Under the pieces are notes generated by a model. That model saw only the letters and a program-made list of their open reading frames with translations, did no database searches and was not told where the DNA came from. The translations under genes and the position numbers were made by a program. A stretch of 64,000 nucleotides of DNA from Parapedobacter tibetensis (lineage in GTDB: Bacteria; Bacteroidota; Bacteroidia; Sphingobacteriales; Sphingobacteriaceae). Shown here piece after piece: positions 52,646 through 61,864 of the stretch. Positions within the stretch are counted from its first letter, which is position 1; every line of letters begins with the position of its first letter. The DNA is taken from positions 372,001 to 436,000 of the forward strand of contig NZ_JAMXBE010000002.1 of NCBI RefSeq assembly GCF_024704835.1, in the 5' to 3' direction.

Positions 52646-52682
52646 AGGTGATTGTTTTATTGTACTATTCAAACCATTAAGT

Positions 52683-53699
52683 ATGCCTGAAGTAGTTGCA
52701 CCTATTGATTATACGATTGTAATCTGTGCTTATAATCCAGACAGTCGTTTATTGAGAAGATGCTTAGATGCGGTCGTTAACCTCAACCTACATAACCTTA
52801 CTGCAGAAGTAATATTGGTGGATAACAATAGCAACATACCGCTAAAAACACTGGATTATGTAGCCTTGTACTGTAAATTAATAAACAATATGCGTGTTAT
52901 TGAGGTTAAAGAACAAGGTGTAAAATATGCGCGAATTGCAGGTATAAAAATGTCTCGAGGTCAACATATTATTTATTTTGATTACGATAATGAACCAGCA
53001 GGGAACTACCTTCAGGTATTAAAAGATTTAAACCGAGATTACCCGCAGGTAGCTGCTTGGGGCCCGGGAGAAATTACTGTTGACTTTATCGATGGAATTA
53101 GCCCATCCTTGGAAGAATATGCCCGTGTAGCATTTCAAGAGAGGCACGAAAAAGAGATCGCTTACGATGCAGTCGACGAATGGCAATCATCTTACCCATA
53201 CGGCACCGGTTTATGTACAGCTAGTTTTATACTTAAAGAATATGTGTCGCTTGCTGAAAAGGGAGTTTTCACCCTTCTTGGTAGGAAAGGTGAGGAAATC
53301 AGTAGTGGTGAAGATACACAGATGATTCTACTCTGTATCAGACAAGGTTATTCAGTAGGCGTTTCGCCATCTTTGGCCTTAAAACATATTATTCCCGAAA
53401 AAAGAGCTAATCGATCATACTTAATTCGATTGGCGTTTGGCACCAGCTTTTGTTATAAATTGTGCTTAACACAGGTGTTTCCATATAAGAAGGAATCCAT
53501 TTTGCAGCAACGATTAGCCTTGCGAAAAATAATAATGCAAATTTTAAAAAGGATAAGGCAGGTTAAGAAACCAGGAAACGAAAATCAATTTTTCGCGCTA
53601 GCGCAGTTTATTGGACTACATGCGGGCGTATATTTAGTTTTGCAGAAAAGTATTCCGTGGCCTTTGAATAAAATCATCAAAATGTTAAAGTTAACGTAA
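52683..53699 (+). CDS. Family 2 glycosyltransferase
   Basis: This 338-residue GT2 protein has YTIVICAYNPDSRLLRRCLDAV at the start and a DYD metal motif (100-102, IIYFDYDNEP). A probable acceptor-side segment, GTGLCTASFILKEYV, and the region SSGEDTQMILLCIRQGY (catalytic acidic ED motif) follow. It is a distant member of the same type as the following three paralogues. It lies 10 bp before the next gene. Confidence 0.82.
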   Translation: MPEVVAPIDYTIVICAYNPDSRLLRRCLDAVVNLNLHNLTAEVILVDNNSNIPLKTLDYVALYCKLINNMRVIEVKEQGVKYARIAGIKMSRGQHIIYFDYDNEPAGNYLQVLKDLNRDYPQVAAWGPGEITVDFIDGISPSLEEYARVAFQERHEKEIAYDAVDEWQSSYPYGTGLCTASFILKEYVSLAEKGVFTLLGRKGEEISSGEDTQMILLCIRQGYSVGVSPSLALKHIIPEKRANRSYLIRLAFGTSFCYKLCLTQVFPYKKESILQQRLALRKIIMQILKRIRQVKKPGNENQFFALAQFIGLHAGVYLVLQKSIPWPLNKIIKMLKLT

Positions 53700-53709
53700 G
53701 GGACCGATC

Positions 53710-54714
53710 ATGAAGGATTATCAAAACGCCCAAAATAATGTTACTTATGGTATGTCTGTTGTCATTTGCTGTTACAATAGTGGCGAGCGATTACCTAACA
53801 CGCTGGAGCATCTTTTACACCAGAAAGTTCCTTCTGATTATTTATGGGAAGTGGTTGTTGTTAACAATGCTTCTACAGATCATACGTTATCCGTAGCGAA
53901 AGGTTACCAAACCCAATTTAATGCAAAACAAGTATCGTTAAAAATAATCAACGAAGACAAAGCCGGGCAGTTTTTTGCGCGAATAAAGGGAGTCTCCGAA
54001 TCTATTTATGAATATATAATTTTTTGTGATGACGATAATCGGCTGGAGGAACACTATGTTCACAATTCGATTCGGATGATTGAAAAATGTATACACTTTG
54101 GCGCCGGCGGCGGACAGAGTTTGCCCGTTACTAACGCCGTAGATTATCCCGATTGGTTTGAAGCGTATAAAGATAAATATGCGCTAGGGATACCCGCTAA
54201 AACTTCGATGGAAGTGACAAATAGAGGGTTTGTACTAGGCGCTGGATTGGTGACAAGGAAGTCGCTATATCTCAAGATGTTCTCGAATGAATATCCCTCA
54301 CTTCTCAACGGTAGGAATGGCAATATATTAACTACGGGAGATGATTTTGAATATTGTAAACGATTGCTATTGACTGGCTATAAATTGTATTATGATGAAC
54401 GATTAATTTTACATCATTTTATACCGAAAGAGCGTTTAACGATAGCTTACCGAGAACGGTTATTGGAGGGGATCGAACAGGCGGGGTTAGTGCTTGATAA
54501 ATATGATGCAGCTTTGAGGGTAAAAGACAAGGTAAGGAATAAAAGTAGGATGCGATTATTTTTGCTTTCGCCTATTCGAATATCCATGATAAAGCTTGGC
54601 TTATCTACGCGAGAACTAGCATTGGAAAAGTTGATTGCTTTTTACGTTTCACCTTTTAAGGCTAAGGATCCGGTAACTGCTGTTATAAAAAAAATCTTTC
54701 TTGCCAACAGATGA
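53710..54714 (+). CDS. Family 2 glycosyltransferase (paralogue group)
   Basis: This 334-residue GT2 protein has SVVICCYNSGERLPNTLEHLL, then VVVNNASTDHTL, the metal motif CDDDN (106-110), and a GAGLVTRKSLY acceptor loop. The acidic TTGDDFEYCKRLLLTGYKLYYDE follows, then HHFIPKERLTIAYR. The genes at 56214 and 57180 carry the same series of motifs (DDDN, WGAGL, TEDTEFC, HFIPKEKLT), so the three are paralogues, probably adding related residues to one glycan. Confidence 0.85.
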   Translation: MKDYQNAQNNVTYGMSVVICCYNSGERLPNTLEHLLHQKVPSDYLWEVVVVNNASTDHTLSVAKGYQTQFNAKQVSLKIINEDKAGQFFARIKGVSESIYEYIIFCDDDNRLEEHYVHNSIRMIEKCIHFGAGGGQSLPVTNAVDYPDWFEAYKDKYALGIPAKTSMEVTNRGFVLGAGLVTRKSLYLKMFSNEYPSLLNGRNGNILTTGDDFEYCKRLLLTGYKLYYDERLILHHFIPKERLTIAYRERLLEGIEQAGLVLDKYDAALRVKDKVRNKSRMRLFLLSPIRISMIKLGLSTRELALEKLIAFYVSPFKAKDPVTAVIKKIFLANR

Positions 54715-54751
54715 GATAAACTTCAAAGCGCATCAATACAAACAATAACAT

Positions 54752-55414
54752 ATGATCGGGCAACTAAAAAAAAGCAAACAACATTCAGTATTTAAAATTT
54801 TTTCATTTTACAATCATTTAGTCAATGCGGAGGTACCTTTATATCAGCAGAAAGTTTTCAATAGCTTTGGTTACAGCATCAACCAGCTTTATAATAATAA
54901 ATTCAATCATGGTGATTTTTTAAACCATGTTTGTAGGACGGTTACGGATACTGATTATCTAATTATTTTTGATATAGATTGTATACCTGTACATAGGGAG
55001 TGGCTCCACATGTTGCTGAAAGATCTTATAAAGCCGAGCACAATTGTTGGCGCTGCTCAAACGGCTAATCACCTTGATGAAGGAAAGAACCTGTATGTTT
55101 CACCGTTCTTTTTCGCAATTTCTACAACATACCTAAAGAAGCTCCATTATCCGGATATGCGAATGACCGACCTGATGGATGCAGGACAAAATTTGACGAA
55201 CGAAATACGGAAGAATGATGGTAATATAAGGTATTGGTGGCCCACTGATATTGAGGAAGAAATGTGGGATTTGTATGATGAGCAACACCCAAAATTCGGA
55301 TTAGGAACTACGTACAATAATGCGATATACCATGCTTTTTATTCTAGAGATGATCTTTCTTCTAGGTTTATAAGAAAATGTCAGTATATATTAAGACATC
55401 AAACTGCCGAATAA
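54752..55414 (+). CDS. Small GT-A-like glycosyltransferase of uncertain family
   Basis: This 220-residue protein has a DID motif in YLIIFDIDCIPVHREW (74-76), like the metal site of GT-A enzymes, and a glycan-cluster context. Other segments (NAEVPLYQQKVFNSFGY and GAAQTANHLDEGKNLYVSPFFF) are not ones I can assign to a known family. It ends the plus-strand half of the island and is convergent with the next gene, 56 bp apart. Confidence 0.6.
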   Translation: MIGQLKKSKQHSVFKIFSFYNHLVNAEVPLYQQKVFNSFGYSINQLYNNKFNHGDFLNHVCRTVTDTDYLIIFDIDCIPVHREWLHMLLKDLIKPSTIVGAAQTANHLDEGKNLYVSPFFFAISTTYLKKLHYPDMRMTDLMDAGQNLTNEIRKNDGNIRYWWPTDIEEEMWDLYDEQHPKFGLGTTYNNAIYHAFYSRDDLSSRFIRKCQYILRHQTAE

Positions 55415-55470
55415 AATAAGAGCGGATCGTTATTTATAGTATATTCAGTTGAACGATATGGGATATAGTA

Positions 55471-56199
55471 TTAAAAGGTGTCAGCATTTCCTTTCCAATA
55501 GGCTTTAAATTTCCGAAAACGATAACGGAGATAGATCTTCCAACCTAGATATTTCCTAATAAGCGATGATTTGTCTTTCTTTAATTTATAATCTGTTGTA
55601 TAAGAAGAGTAGCCCTGCAATGCATAATAGGCAATATCAATGGGCACATATTCTTTTTTCAATGATGGGTCACCCCAACATTGCATGTTTAGCACATAAT
55701 CAGCCAAAACCGGGTATATTGGTTGATATTGGTATTTTTTAAATACGATAGCGGGATATAAAATTGATTGATGGCAGATAATATCCTTAGTCAGGAAATA
55801 TGGCGTATAAAAGCCTCCAAGTTTTTTATGATCGGTCACACAATTCCCATGGTAAATACTATCTTCCTTTTGCAAGTAAGGTATTAGCTGATTAAAAGAG
55901 GCCAATAGTTGATCATCTGCTCCCATAAAATATACCCAACGTCCCTCAATATAACGGAGCGCCTTGTTCATGGCATCATAAATCCCTAAATCTGGCTCCG
56001 AGATCAGGACGTCGATATCCCGTTGATATGTTTTAAGAATTTCTAATGTATTATCGGTGCTTTTTCCATCGATTATTATTAATTGCTTCGAGTCTAGGTT
56101 CAATGCTAAAATACTTTTAAGACACCTTTCAATGTATTTCGATGCATTATACGTTACGATGATAATACTAATAAGCGGTTTTACATAGGAGTTGGTCAT
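55471..56199 (-). CDS. Family 2 glycosyltransferase (WcaA-like)
   Basis: This 242-residue GT2 enzyme has ISIIIVTYNASKYIERCLKSI, DGKSTDNTLEIL, the characteristic ISEPDLGIYDAMNKAL (67-81) and the metal motif MGADDQ (92-97). It is shorter than the others and lacks a long C-terminal domain. The start lies 14 bp downstream of the preceding minus-strand gene, so it is likely co-transcribed. Confidence 0.85.
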   Translation of the reverse strand: MTNSYVKPLISIIIVTYNASKYIERCLKSILALNLDSKQLIIIDGKSTDNTLEILKTYQRDIDVLISEPDLGIYDAMNKALRYIEGRWVYFMGADDQLLASFNQLIPYLQKEDSIYHGNCVTDHKKLGGFYTPYFLTKDIICHQSILYPAIVFKKYQYQPIYPVLADYVLNMQCWGDPSLKKEYVPIDIAYYALQGYSSYTTDYKLKKDKSSLIRKYLGWKIYLRYRFRKFKAYWKGNADTF

Positions 56200-56213
56200 A
56201 AAAGCAGTTTAAT

Positions 56214-57179
56214 CTAGTTATATAAAAATCTGCACCTAGAATGATATATCTCGTGAATGATATGTAACTCCTGATCTTTGAAGGATAAAGGTAGAAGAAG
56301 ACATTTAAGAATAATTAATTGTCTTCTTCTACCTTTTTTATTTAACGATAGCAGATATCTCAACGGTGAAATAATGAATAGCCTAAACCTATTTAATAAA
56401 GAAGATTGATAGACCTTTAAAAAAATGTAATACTTCTCAAGCACAGGAAATGAAACATCCCTATTATACATGAGTCGCTTTAAATAGTCATTATTTAATC
56501 TATTGGATGGTAAATAGTGATATAGTAAAAGTTGATCCGAATAATAGAGCGTGTATCCGATGAGTTGCAATCTTAAGCAATATTCAGTGTCTTCAGCTAT
56601 AAGTTTAGCGTCCAAGTGACGATCTATTAATAAACTTGGGTAATGAGCATATAGGTCATTATAAAGTTTGGTTCTGGAACACAATCCCGCCCCCCACAAG
56701 TGTTTCGCTTGTACGATGCCGTTAAAAGGGTTTTGCTGCCCGATAGCGTAGTGCTCTTTTACTCGATCAAACCAAGAAGGAAGAGGGGATTGTCCTTCAA
56801 TCGCTGGCAATGACAGCCCTCCTAATGCTCCGATCTGCTCATCGCTTTCCATTATTTCGAAAGCTATTGCGAGGTAATCGGGCTGAAGAAAATTATCGTC
56901 ATCACAGATAACGAAGTAACAATATTTCGCGGCTTGTATACCTTTTTGAAGTGCGTAGTATTTGCCCTTGGTTTGCTCAATTAATATACACAAAGGGACT
57001 TCAGCTTTCCACTCTTCTTTTACGAGCTGACCAATGTTATCGGTGCTTGCGTTATCTACAAAAATCAATTCCCATTTTAAGTTCGAAGGAACCACTTGAT
57101 TATTGAGAAAAGATAGTGTCTCTTTTAGGTAAGAACCGCCATTATGGCTGCAAATAATAACCGAAATACCTTTTTCCAT
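56214..57179 (-). CDS. Family 2 glycosyltransferase (paralogue group)
   Basis: This 321-residue GT2 protein is a paralogue of the genes at 53710 and 57180. It has SVIICSHNGGSYLKETLSFL, VDNASTDNIGQL, CDDDN (92-96), LWGAGLCSRTKLYND, a DTEYCLRLQLIGY acidic motif and HYLPSNRLNNDYLKRL. It abuts the preceding gene with no gap (57179/57180). Confidence 0.85.
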   Translation of the reverse strand: MEKGISVIICSHNGGSYLKETLSFLNNQVVPSNLKWELIFVDNASTDNIGQLVKEEWKAEVPLCILIEQTKGKYYALQKGIQAAKYCYFVICDDDNFLQPDYLAIAFEIMESDEQIGALGGLSLPAIEGQSPLPSWFDRVKEHYAIGQQNPFNGIVQAKHLWGAGLCSRTKLYNDLYAHYPSLLIDRHLDAKLIAEDTEYCLRLQLIGYTLYYSDQLLLYHYLPSNRLNNDYLKRLMYNRDVSFPVLEKYYIFLKVYQSSLLNRFRLFIISPLRYLLSLNKKGRRRQLIILKCLLLPLSFKDQELHIIHEIYHSRCRFLYN

Positions 57180-58220
57180 TCAGTGACGTAATCTCGAAAG
57201 ATGAGGACTAGAAGCCTTTCTTAATATCTTATCTATTAAAAAATCTTGCCTATTCCCACCTGTCTTTTTTAACCAATTAAGCAGCAGTCTCTGTCTATCA
57301 ATGTTCTTTTTTTTCTTATAAACGCGTAATTTTAAGTAGCAACCCAATTTAATAAAGAAATAATGTGTTATTTTTAAATAATGATGTTTATTATTCCATC
57401 TTGTTATTTTAATTGCAAGCTGATACTGTGATAATATGTGCCGTGAGTCAATAAAATTCGCGTATAAGGATGTTTTGTATGCGATTGTTAGTTTTTCCTT
57501 CGGTATAAAATGAGACAATTTCATGCTTTCATCATAATACAGTCTGTAATTTGCTAAAGTTAATCGATAGCAAAATTCAGTATCTTCAGTTGTCATCACT
57601 TGGCTAAACGTTGATTTTAATAATAATGAAGGCCAATTGCTATATATTTCACGATATAACAAGGTTCTCGATGCAAGACCTGCTCCCCATAGATGCCCGT
57701 TTGGTGATACATATCCCGTTTGCTTGCATTGAGGCCCTACAGCATAGCCTTCGCAAACTTTAGAAAACCAATTTGGAAACCCTTCGGCAGCGTCTGTAAC
57801 ACCTGTTGCATAACCCCCAACTGCGCCGATAGATGGATTGTTTTTTAAAATATTAAAGGTAGATAAAAGATAGTCTTCATGTAGCCAGTTGTCATCGTCA
57901 CATATTACAAAAAACTCATAATTAGCATGTGATATTCCTTGCTGCAGGGCATAGTATTTACCAGCTGATGTTTCTACAATTGTTGTAAGTTTAATATTTG
58001 GAGGTGCCTTTTTTGCCCAATATGTCTTTGCTATTTTTAAAGAATTATCTGTAGAACTATTATCAATTAATAGAATTTCCCACGAAAATAAACGGTCTGT
58101 TTTTTGTTTCATTAAGTGGTCTAAAGTACTTTTAAGTTTTAGGGCGCCATTAAAAGTGCATATAATAACAGATATACCCTCAGAAAGTTTAACCAGATGA
58201 TTAGCAATTAAAGAGCTCAT
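57180..58220 (-). CDS. Family 2 glycosyltransferase (paralogue group)
   Basis: This 346-residue GT2 protein carries SVIICTFNGALKLKSTLDHL, LIDNSSTDNSLKIAK, CDDDN (107-111), HLWGAGLASRTLLYREI, TTEDTEFCYRLTLANYRLYYDE and HFIPKEKLTIAYK. It is closest in motif pattern to the gene at 53710, although that gene lies on the other strand of the island. It lies 31 bp downstream of the last gene of the minus-strand half. Confidence 0.85.
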   Translation of the reverse strand: MSSLIANHLVKLSEGISVIICTFNGALKLKSTLDHLMKQKTDRLFSWEILLIDNSSTDNSLKIAKTYWAKKAPPNIKLTTIVETSAGKYYALQQGISHANYEFFVICDDDNWLHEDYLLSTFNILKNNPSIGAVGGYATGVTDAAEGFPNWFSKVCEGYAVGPQCKQTGYVSPNGHLWGAGLASRTLLYREIYSNWPSLLLKSTFSQVMTTEDTEFCYRLTLANYRLYYDESMKLSHFIPKEKLTIAYKTSLYANFIDSRHILSQYQLAIKITRWNNKHHYLKITHYFFIKLGCYLKLRVYKKKKNIDRQRLLLNWLKKTGGNRQDFLIDKILRKASSPHLSRLRH

Positions 58221-58251
58221 AAACTGATGGAAATGAATAGACTAGTCTCTG

Positions 58252-59070
58252 CTATTTAATATATTGCGCTTCTTTATAACCGTTTGTTGAATAGAACGTT
58301 TTTTCATTGAAGGTCTTGTCAAAAAGTATCGTGTTGTTTATAAAGTTAGTTCTTGAATAAATTTCATGATCAAGGTGGTAGCATATTGCTGCGCCCTTTA
58401 TTTTTTTCTTCCTAATACCCGCATTTATTAAACGTTGTGAAAATTCACTGTCTTCCAGGCCCCAGCCGATGAAATCATTGTTATAGCCATTTATTTTAAT
58501 ATAATCTGCTTTCCAGTACGCCATGTTGCATCCACGGGATCTTGATAAAAATGTAGTGCTTGAAGAAAATAATTTAGCTGAAAAGAGGGATCTTAGCGTA
58601 TTGATTCGGTTTTTGATGCCCGCGGTAAAGAAATTGATATTAATAGAAGCCCCTTTTAGGATTTCTGCTGTTTTATCGGCACCTATTAAAACTCTCCCCC
58701 CTTGAATAAATATGCCGGGATTACAGAACCTTAAATGGTCTTCAACGAAAAAACTATTTAAAATAATATCGCCATCTATTTCAATAATGTAATCAGCGGT
58801 AATCTTTTTAACGGCCTTGTTTAATATCAAGGATTTTCGGAATCCTAGATCTTCCTGTCGAACATGCATTATTGGAATGTCACGCTGTTTTCTGAAGGCG
58901 GTTATTAGCGCAAACGTTTCTGGATCTTTTCCATCTTCCGCTATTACAATCTCATTTGGTTTTACCGATTGCCGGAAAATGCTTCTAAACACCTGGTCTA
59001 AATAGTTGCTGTTATTATAAGTTGAAATTAACAGCGCAACGCTGATATCAGATTTTTTAATGTTTCTCAT
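58252..59070 (-). CDS. Family 2 glycosyltransferase with galactosyltransferase-like C-terminal region
   Basis: This 272-residue protein has SVALLISTYNNSNYLDQVF, IVIAEDGKDPETFALI, the metal motif IDGDI (98-102) and a C-terminal FIGWGLEDSEFSQRL, which is the pattern of the Glyco_transf_7C galactosyltransferase half found in bacterial chondroitin-like synthases and LPS enzymes. It differs from the paralogue group. It is the first gene of the minus-strand half and is divergent from the Crp-type gene. Confidence 0.85.
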   Translation of the reverse strand: MRNIKKSDISVALLISTYNNSNYLDQVFRSIFRQSVKPNEIVIAEDGKDPETFALITAFRKQRDIPIMHVRQEDLGFRKSLILNKAVKKITADYIIEIDGDIILNSFFVEDHLRFCNPGIFIQGGRVLIGADKTAEILKGASININFFTAGIKNRINTLRSLFSAKLFSSSTTFLSRSRGCNMAYWKADYIKINGYNNDFIGWGLEDSEFSQRLINAGIRKKKIKGAAICYHLDHEIYSRTNFINNTILFDKTFNEKTFYSTNGYKEAQYIK

Positions 59071-59313
59071 ACTTTATTCAAAATAAAAATAGAGAAAAGT
59101 TAACTTTGCTTTATTTATGAAAGTCCATTTTTATGAAAAGCAATATGAGCTTCTTTTAATACGCCTTTTTCAAGATAGAATTTATGAAAGTAAATAAAAT
59201 ATGGCATAATGGCAAATAACTTTGTAAGTTACTTAGATTACGGGAGGCTTATATGTCGGGTATTCTTGCTTTAAAACCAATTCTTAACCCCTAATTCATA
59301 TATTTATGTTATT

Positions 59314-59913
59314 ATGACAGAGAAGACCGAAAATTACATTACAGCTTTTAAATCCTATCTTGATTCCTACGCTCCTATTTCTGAAACATCCTGGTTAAAG
59401 GTTGTTTCAATCAGTCAGTTTAAAACATTAAAAAAAGGGGAAGTCCTGCTTCAGGAAGGCACGACAGCTAAAAACATATACTATATCTGTAAAGGTGCAT
59501 TACGCGCTTACTTTTCAGACATGGATGGGAATAGTTACAATAAGAATCTTTTTATGGAAGGCAATATAGCCGCATCAACAGCGTCCCTGCTGGAGCAAAC
59601 TCCTTCAAAGTTTACCCTGGAGGCTTTGGAAGACTGTATTTTACTTTATGCCCCTTATAAAAAATACCGCGAGCTCATATTTGAAAACGAAGATCTGAAA
59701 CGGTATTATATAGCCTATTTGGAAAAAATATGGGTGATAGAAAAAGAACAAAGGGAAATCTCACTAGTCATGGAAAATGCGACAGTGCGTTATCAAAAAC
59801 TATTGCAAAAACACCCGGATATAGACCGAAGGATAACTAAACTTCATATAGCGTCACATTTGGGCATTACCCCCACACAATTGAGCCGAATAAGAAAAAA
59901 TCTAAAAAAATAA
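59314..59913 (+). CDS. Crp/Fnr-family transcriptional regulator
   Basis: This 199-residue protein has a cyclic-nucleotide-binding-type beta-roll (about 25-115, KKGEVLLQEGTTAKNIYYICKGALRAYF) and a C-terminal helix-turn-helix (LHIASHLGITPTQLSRIRKNL). The cNMP-contact residues of true Crp are not visible, so the ligand is unknown. Bacteroidetes often carry such regulators next to the oxidoreductase gene they control, and here a nitroreductase follows 85 bp downstream. TAACTTTG at 59217-59224 could be a -7 box, but no -33 TTTG is present. Confidence 0.88.
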   Translation: MTEKTENYITAFKSYLDSYAPISETSWLKVVSISQFKTLKKGEVLLQEGTTAKNIYYICKGALRAYFSDMDGNSYNKNLFMEGNIAASTASLLEQTPSKFTLEALEDCILLYAPYKKYRELIFENEDLKRYYIAYLEKIWVIEKEQREISLVMENATVRYQKLLQKHPDIDRRITKLHIASHLGITPTQLSRIRKNLKK

Positions 59914-59998
59914 GCAACATCAACATATGTACATGTTTTAGGAAATTACAGCCTGTAATTTAGCCCCTGTTAAAAATCAATTTTAAAACAGGGAAAAT

Positions 59999-60628
59999 AT
60001 GTATTTATTAGAAAATTTAAAATGGCGTTATGCCACAAAAAAGTTTGACCCCACACGTAAAGTGTCCGGGGAAGATTTGGGAAAAATTAAGGAAGCGATC
60101 CAGTTATCGGCTTCTTCTTATGGTTTTCAATTGTATAAAGTATTGATTATCGAAAACAAAAAAATAAGAGAAGCGCTAAAAAAAGCTTCTTGGAACCAGA
60201 GTCAAATTACGGATGCCTCACACCTTATGGTGTTCTGTAATTTTTCAACCGTAGCATATGAACACATTGAAAGTTTTTCATATTTAAAAGCAAAAACCCA
60301 TGGATTTTCTCCAGAAAAGGTAAAAAATTACGCTACCGGATTGATGGAAGCACTCAACGGAAAATCGGAAATCGAGTTAGCACAATGGACGGCAAAACAA
60401 ACCTATTTGGCTTTGGGAAATTTATTGGCCGCCTGTGCTGAACTGAAAATAGACGCTTGCCCCATGGAAGGTTTTCAGCCGGAAGCGTATAACGAGATCT
60501 TAGGGCTTACTTCATTAGGATTAAACGCCGCTGTGATCGCCCCGATTGGTTACCGATCGGCTGAAGACGCAACGCAATGGTTGCCAAAAGTGAGAAAGCC
60601 AATGGAAACACTTTTTGAGGAAATCTGA
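59999..60628 (+). CDS. NAD(P)H-dependent nitroreductase-family oxidoreductase
   Basis: This 209-residue FMN-dependent flavoprotein resembles NfsB/MhqN-type reductases. It has LKWRYATKKFDPTRKVS at the start, IQLSASSYGFQLYKVLII, ITDASHLMVFC near 75-85, LALGNLLAACAELKIDACPMEGFQPEAYNEILGL near 140-175, and a final IAPIGYRSAEDATQWLPKVRKP. It may detoxify nitro-compounds or quinones. It is probably regulated by the Crp-type protein upstream, although no site was seen. Confidence 0.88.
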   Translation: MYLLENLKWRYATKKFDPTRKVSGEDLGKIKEAIQLSASSYGFQLYKVLIIENKKIREALKKASWNQSQITDASHLMVFCNFSTVAYEHIESFSYLKAKTHGFSPEKVKNYATGLMEALNGKSEIELAQWTAKQTYLALGNLLAACAELKIDACPMEGFQPEAYNEILGLTSLGLNAAVIAPIGYRSAEDATQWLPKVRKPMETLFEEI

Positions 60629-60629
60629 T

Positions 60630-61079
60630 ATGAGCCAACTAAGTTTATCCGTATTAGCTTTTGTCGGGGGAATATTCCTGGCAGCACAAGGAACGTATAA
60701 TGCACAGCTGGGTGTCCAGCTGAAAAATCCGCTTTTGGCATCGGCTTTGGCATTTTTTTTCAGTACGGTTTTCGCGCTGGTTATTGTCTTATTTACGATG
60801 AAAGACCTCCCCAGCCGTGAAACGATCAGGCAGATTCCCATTTATTTATGGTTTACCGGAGGCTTGTTTTGTGTGCTGGGTATCAGCTTGTATTACTACA
60901 CCATTCCAAAGCTTGGAGTTTCCACAATGATTTCAATCGGGTTATGCGGCCAACTTGTTTTTGCTGTAATCGCAGGGCATTTTGGATGGTTTAACTTTCC
61001 GTCAGATCCCATTAACCTAAAAAGGGTCATAGGACTTATATCAATGATCACCGGAGTTTTATTAATCAATTTAAAATGA
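60630..61079 (+). CDS. DMT-type small transporter (DUF606/YdcZ)
   Basis: The ATG at 60630 is preferred because it gives a hydrophobic start (MSQLSLSVLAFVGGIFLAAQ) for a 149-residue, five-helix membrane protein of the DUF606/YdcZ group. GTYNAQLG and SLYYYTIPKLGVSTMISIGLCGQLVFAVI are family-like. The start lies 1 bp after the nitroreductase stop, so translation is probably coupled. Cargo is unknown. Confidence 0.82.
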   Translation: MSQLSLSVLAFVGGIFLAAQGTYNAQLGVQLKNPLLASALAFFFSTVFALVIVLFTMKDLPSRETIRQIPIYLWFTGGLFCVLGISLYYYTIPKLGVSTMISIGLCGQLVFAVIAGHFGWFNFPSDPINLKRVIGLISMITGVLLINLK

Positions 61080-61798
61080 ACAATCAAGATAATATAGACA
61101 ATCTAGTTTCTTTTTGGAGAGCCGCAGCCACTCCGTTTCAAGCCTATTTCAAAACGCCGGATTTTCATTATTGCCGACTGGATCATTCCGATTGGCCAAA
61201 CAGGTTGTGGTTTGATCAGGAACCCAAGCAGGATTCCATTGAAGCGGCGTTTCACTTTATTTCCAAAAGCGAAATCCCACTTACCATACCCTATTGGGAT
61301 GTTTATCAAAGCGATTCTTATCATGAATTAGAAAAGAAAGGTTTTAAAATAGCATCTGAACAAGTGGGCATGGCGCTTAAATTAAACCAATTGTTTCCCT
61401 TGAAAAACAACATAACGATCAAATCTGTGTCCACTCCCGTAGAAGAAAAAATATGGGCAGGTATTTATCCTGAATCTTTTGGTTATCGCATTAGTAGAGA
61501 CATCCTTGCCAACACCCGTAAAGAAATAACATATTATTTAATTTACGGTGAAACCGAACCGATAGGGACGGCCATGGCATACAGTAACAATACAGTCTAT
61601 GGAATCCATGGAGTTGGCGTTATTCCAAGAATGAGAAGAAAAGGCTTTGCCGAAGAAATCATGAAAATGCTCTTAAATCAGTCATTTAATTTGGGATACG
61701 ATTATGCGTGTCTGCAAGCGTCAGCCATGGGTAAAGGATTGTATGAAAAACTAGGCTTTGAAGAGCAGTTCGCCATGAAGAATTATATTTTGCCGTAA
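61076..61798 (+). CDS. GNAT-family N-acetyltransferase
   Basis: This 240-residue protein has a C-terminal GNAT domain. The pyrophosphate loop reads GVIPRMRRKGFAEEIMKMLL (about 180-200, pattern R-x-x-G-x-G/A), preceded by YGIHGVG and followed by ACLQASAMGKGLYEKLGFEE. The N-terminal half (about 1-110) is unassigned. It overlaps the YdcZ-type gene by 4 bp (ATGA), completing a Crp-nitroreductase-YdcZ-GNAT group. The substrate is unknown. Confidence 0.85.
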   Translation: MNNQDNIDNLVSFWRAAATPFQAYFKTPDFHYCRLDHSDWPNRLWFDQEPKQDSIEAAFHFISKSEIPLTIPYWDVYQSDSYHELEKKGFKIASEQVGMALKLNQLFPLKNNITIKSVSTPVEEKIWAGIYPESFGYRISRDILANTRKEITYYLIYGETEPIGTAMAYSNNTVYGIHGVGVIPRMRRKGFAEEIMKMLLNQSFNLGYDYACLQASAMGKGLYEKLGFEEQFAMKNYILP

Positions 61799-61864
61799 AC
61801 TGATAGCAATTTCACCGATTATTTGGACATGGTCGCCATGCATGATCGTGTGTCGGCGACTAGA

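Noticed and set aside
55414-55471. Bidirectional terminator between the halves of the glycosyltransferase island
   Set aside because: Only a 6-bp inverted pair with a 24-base loop is present, which is too weak to call.
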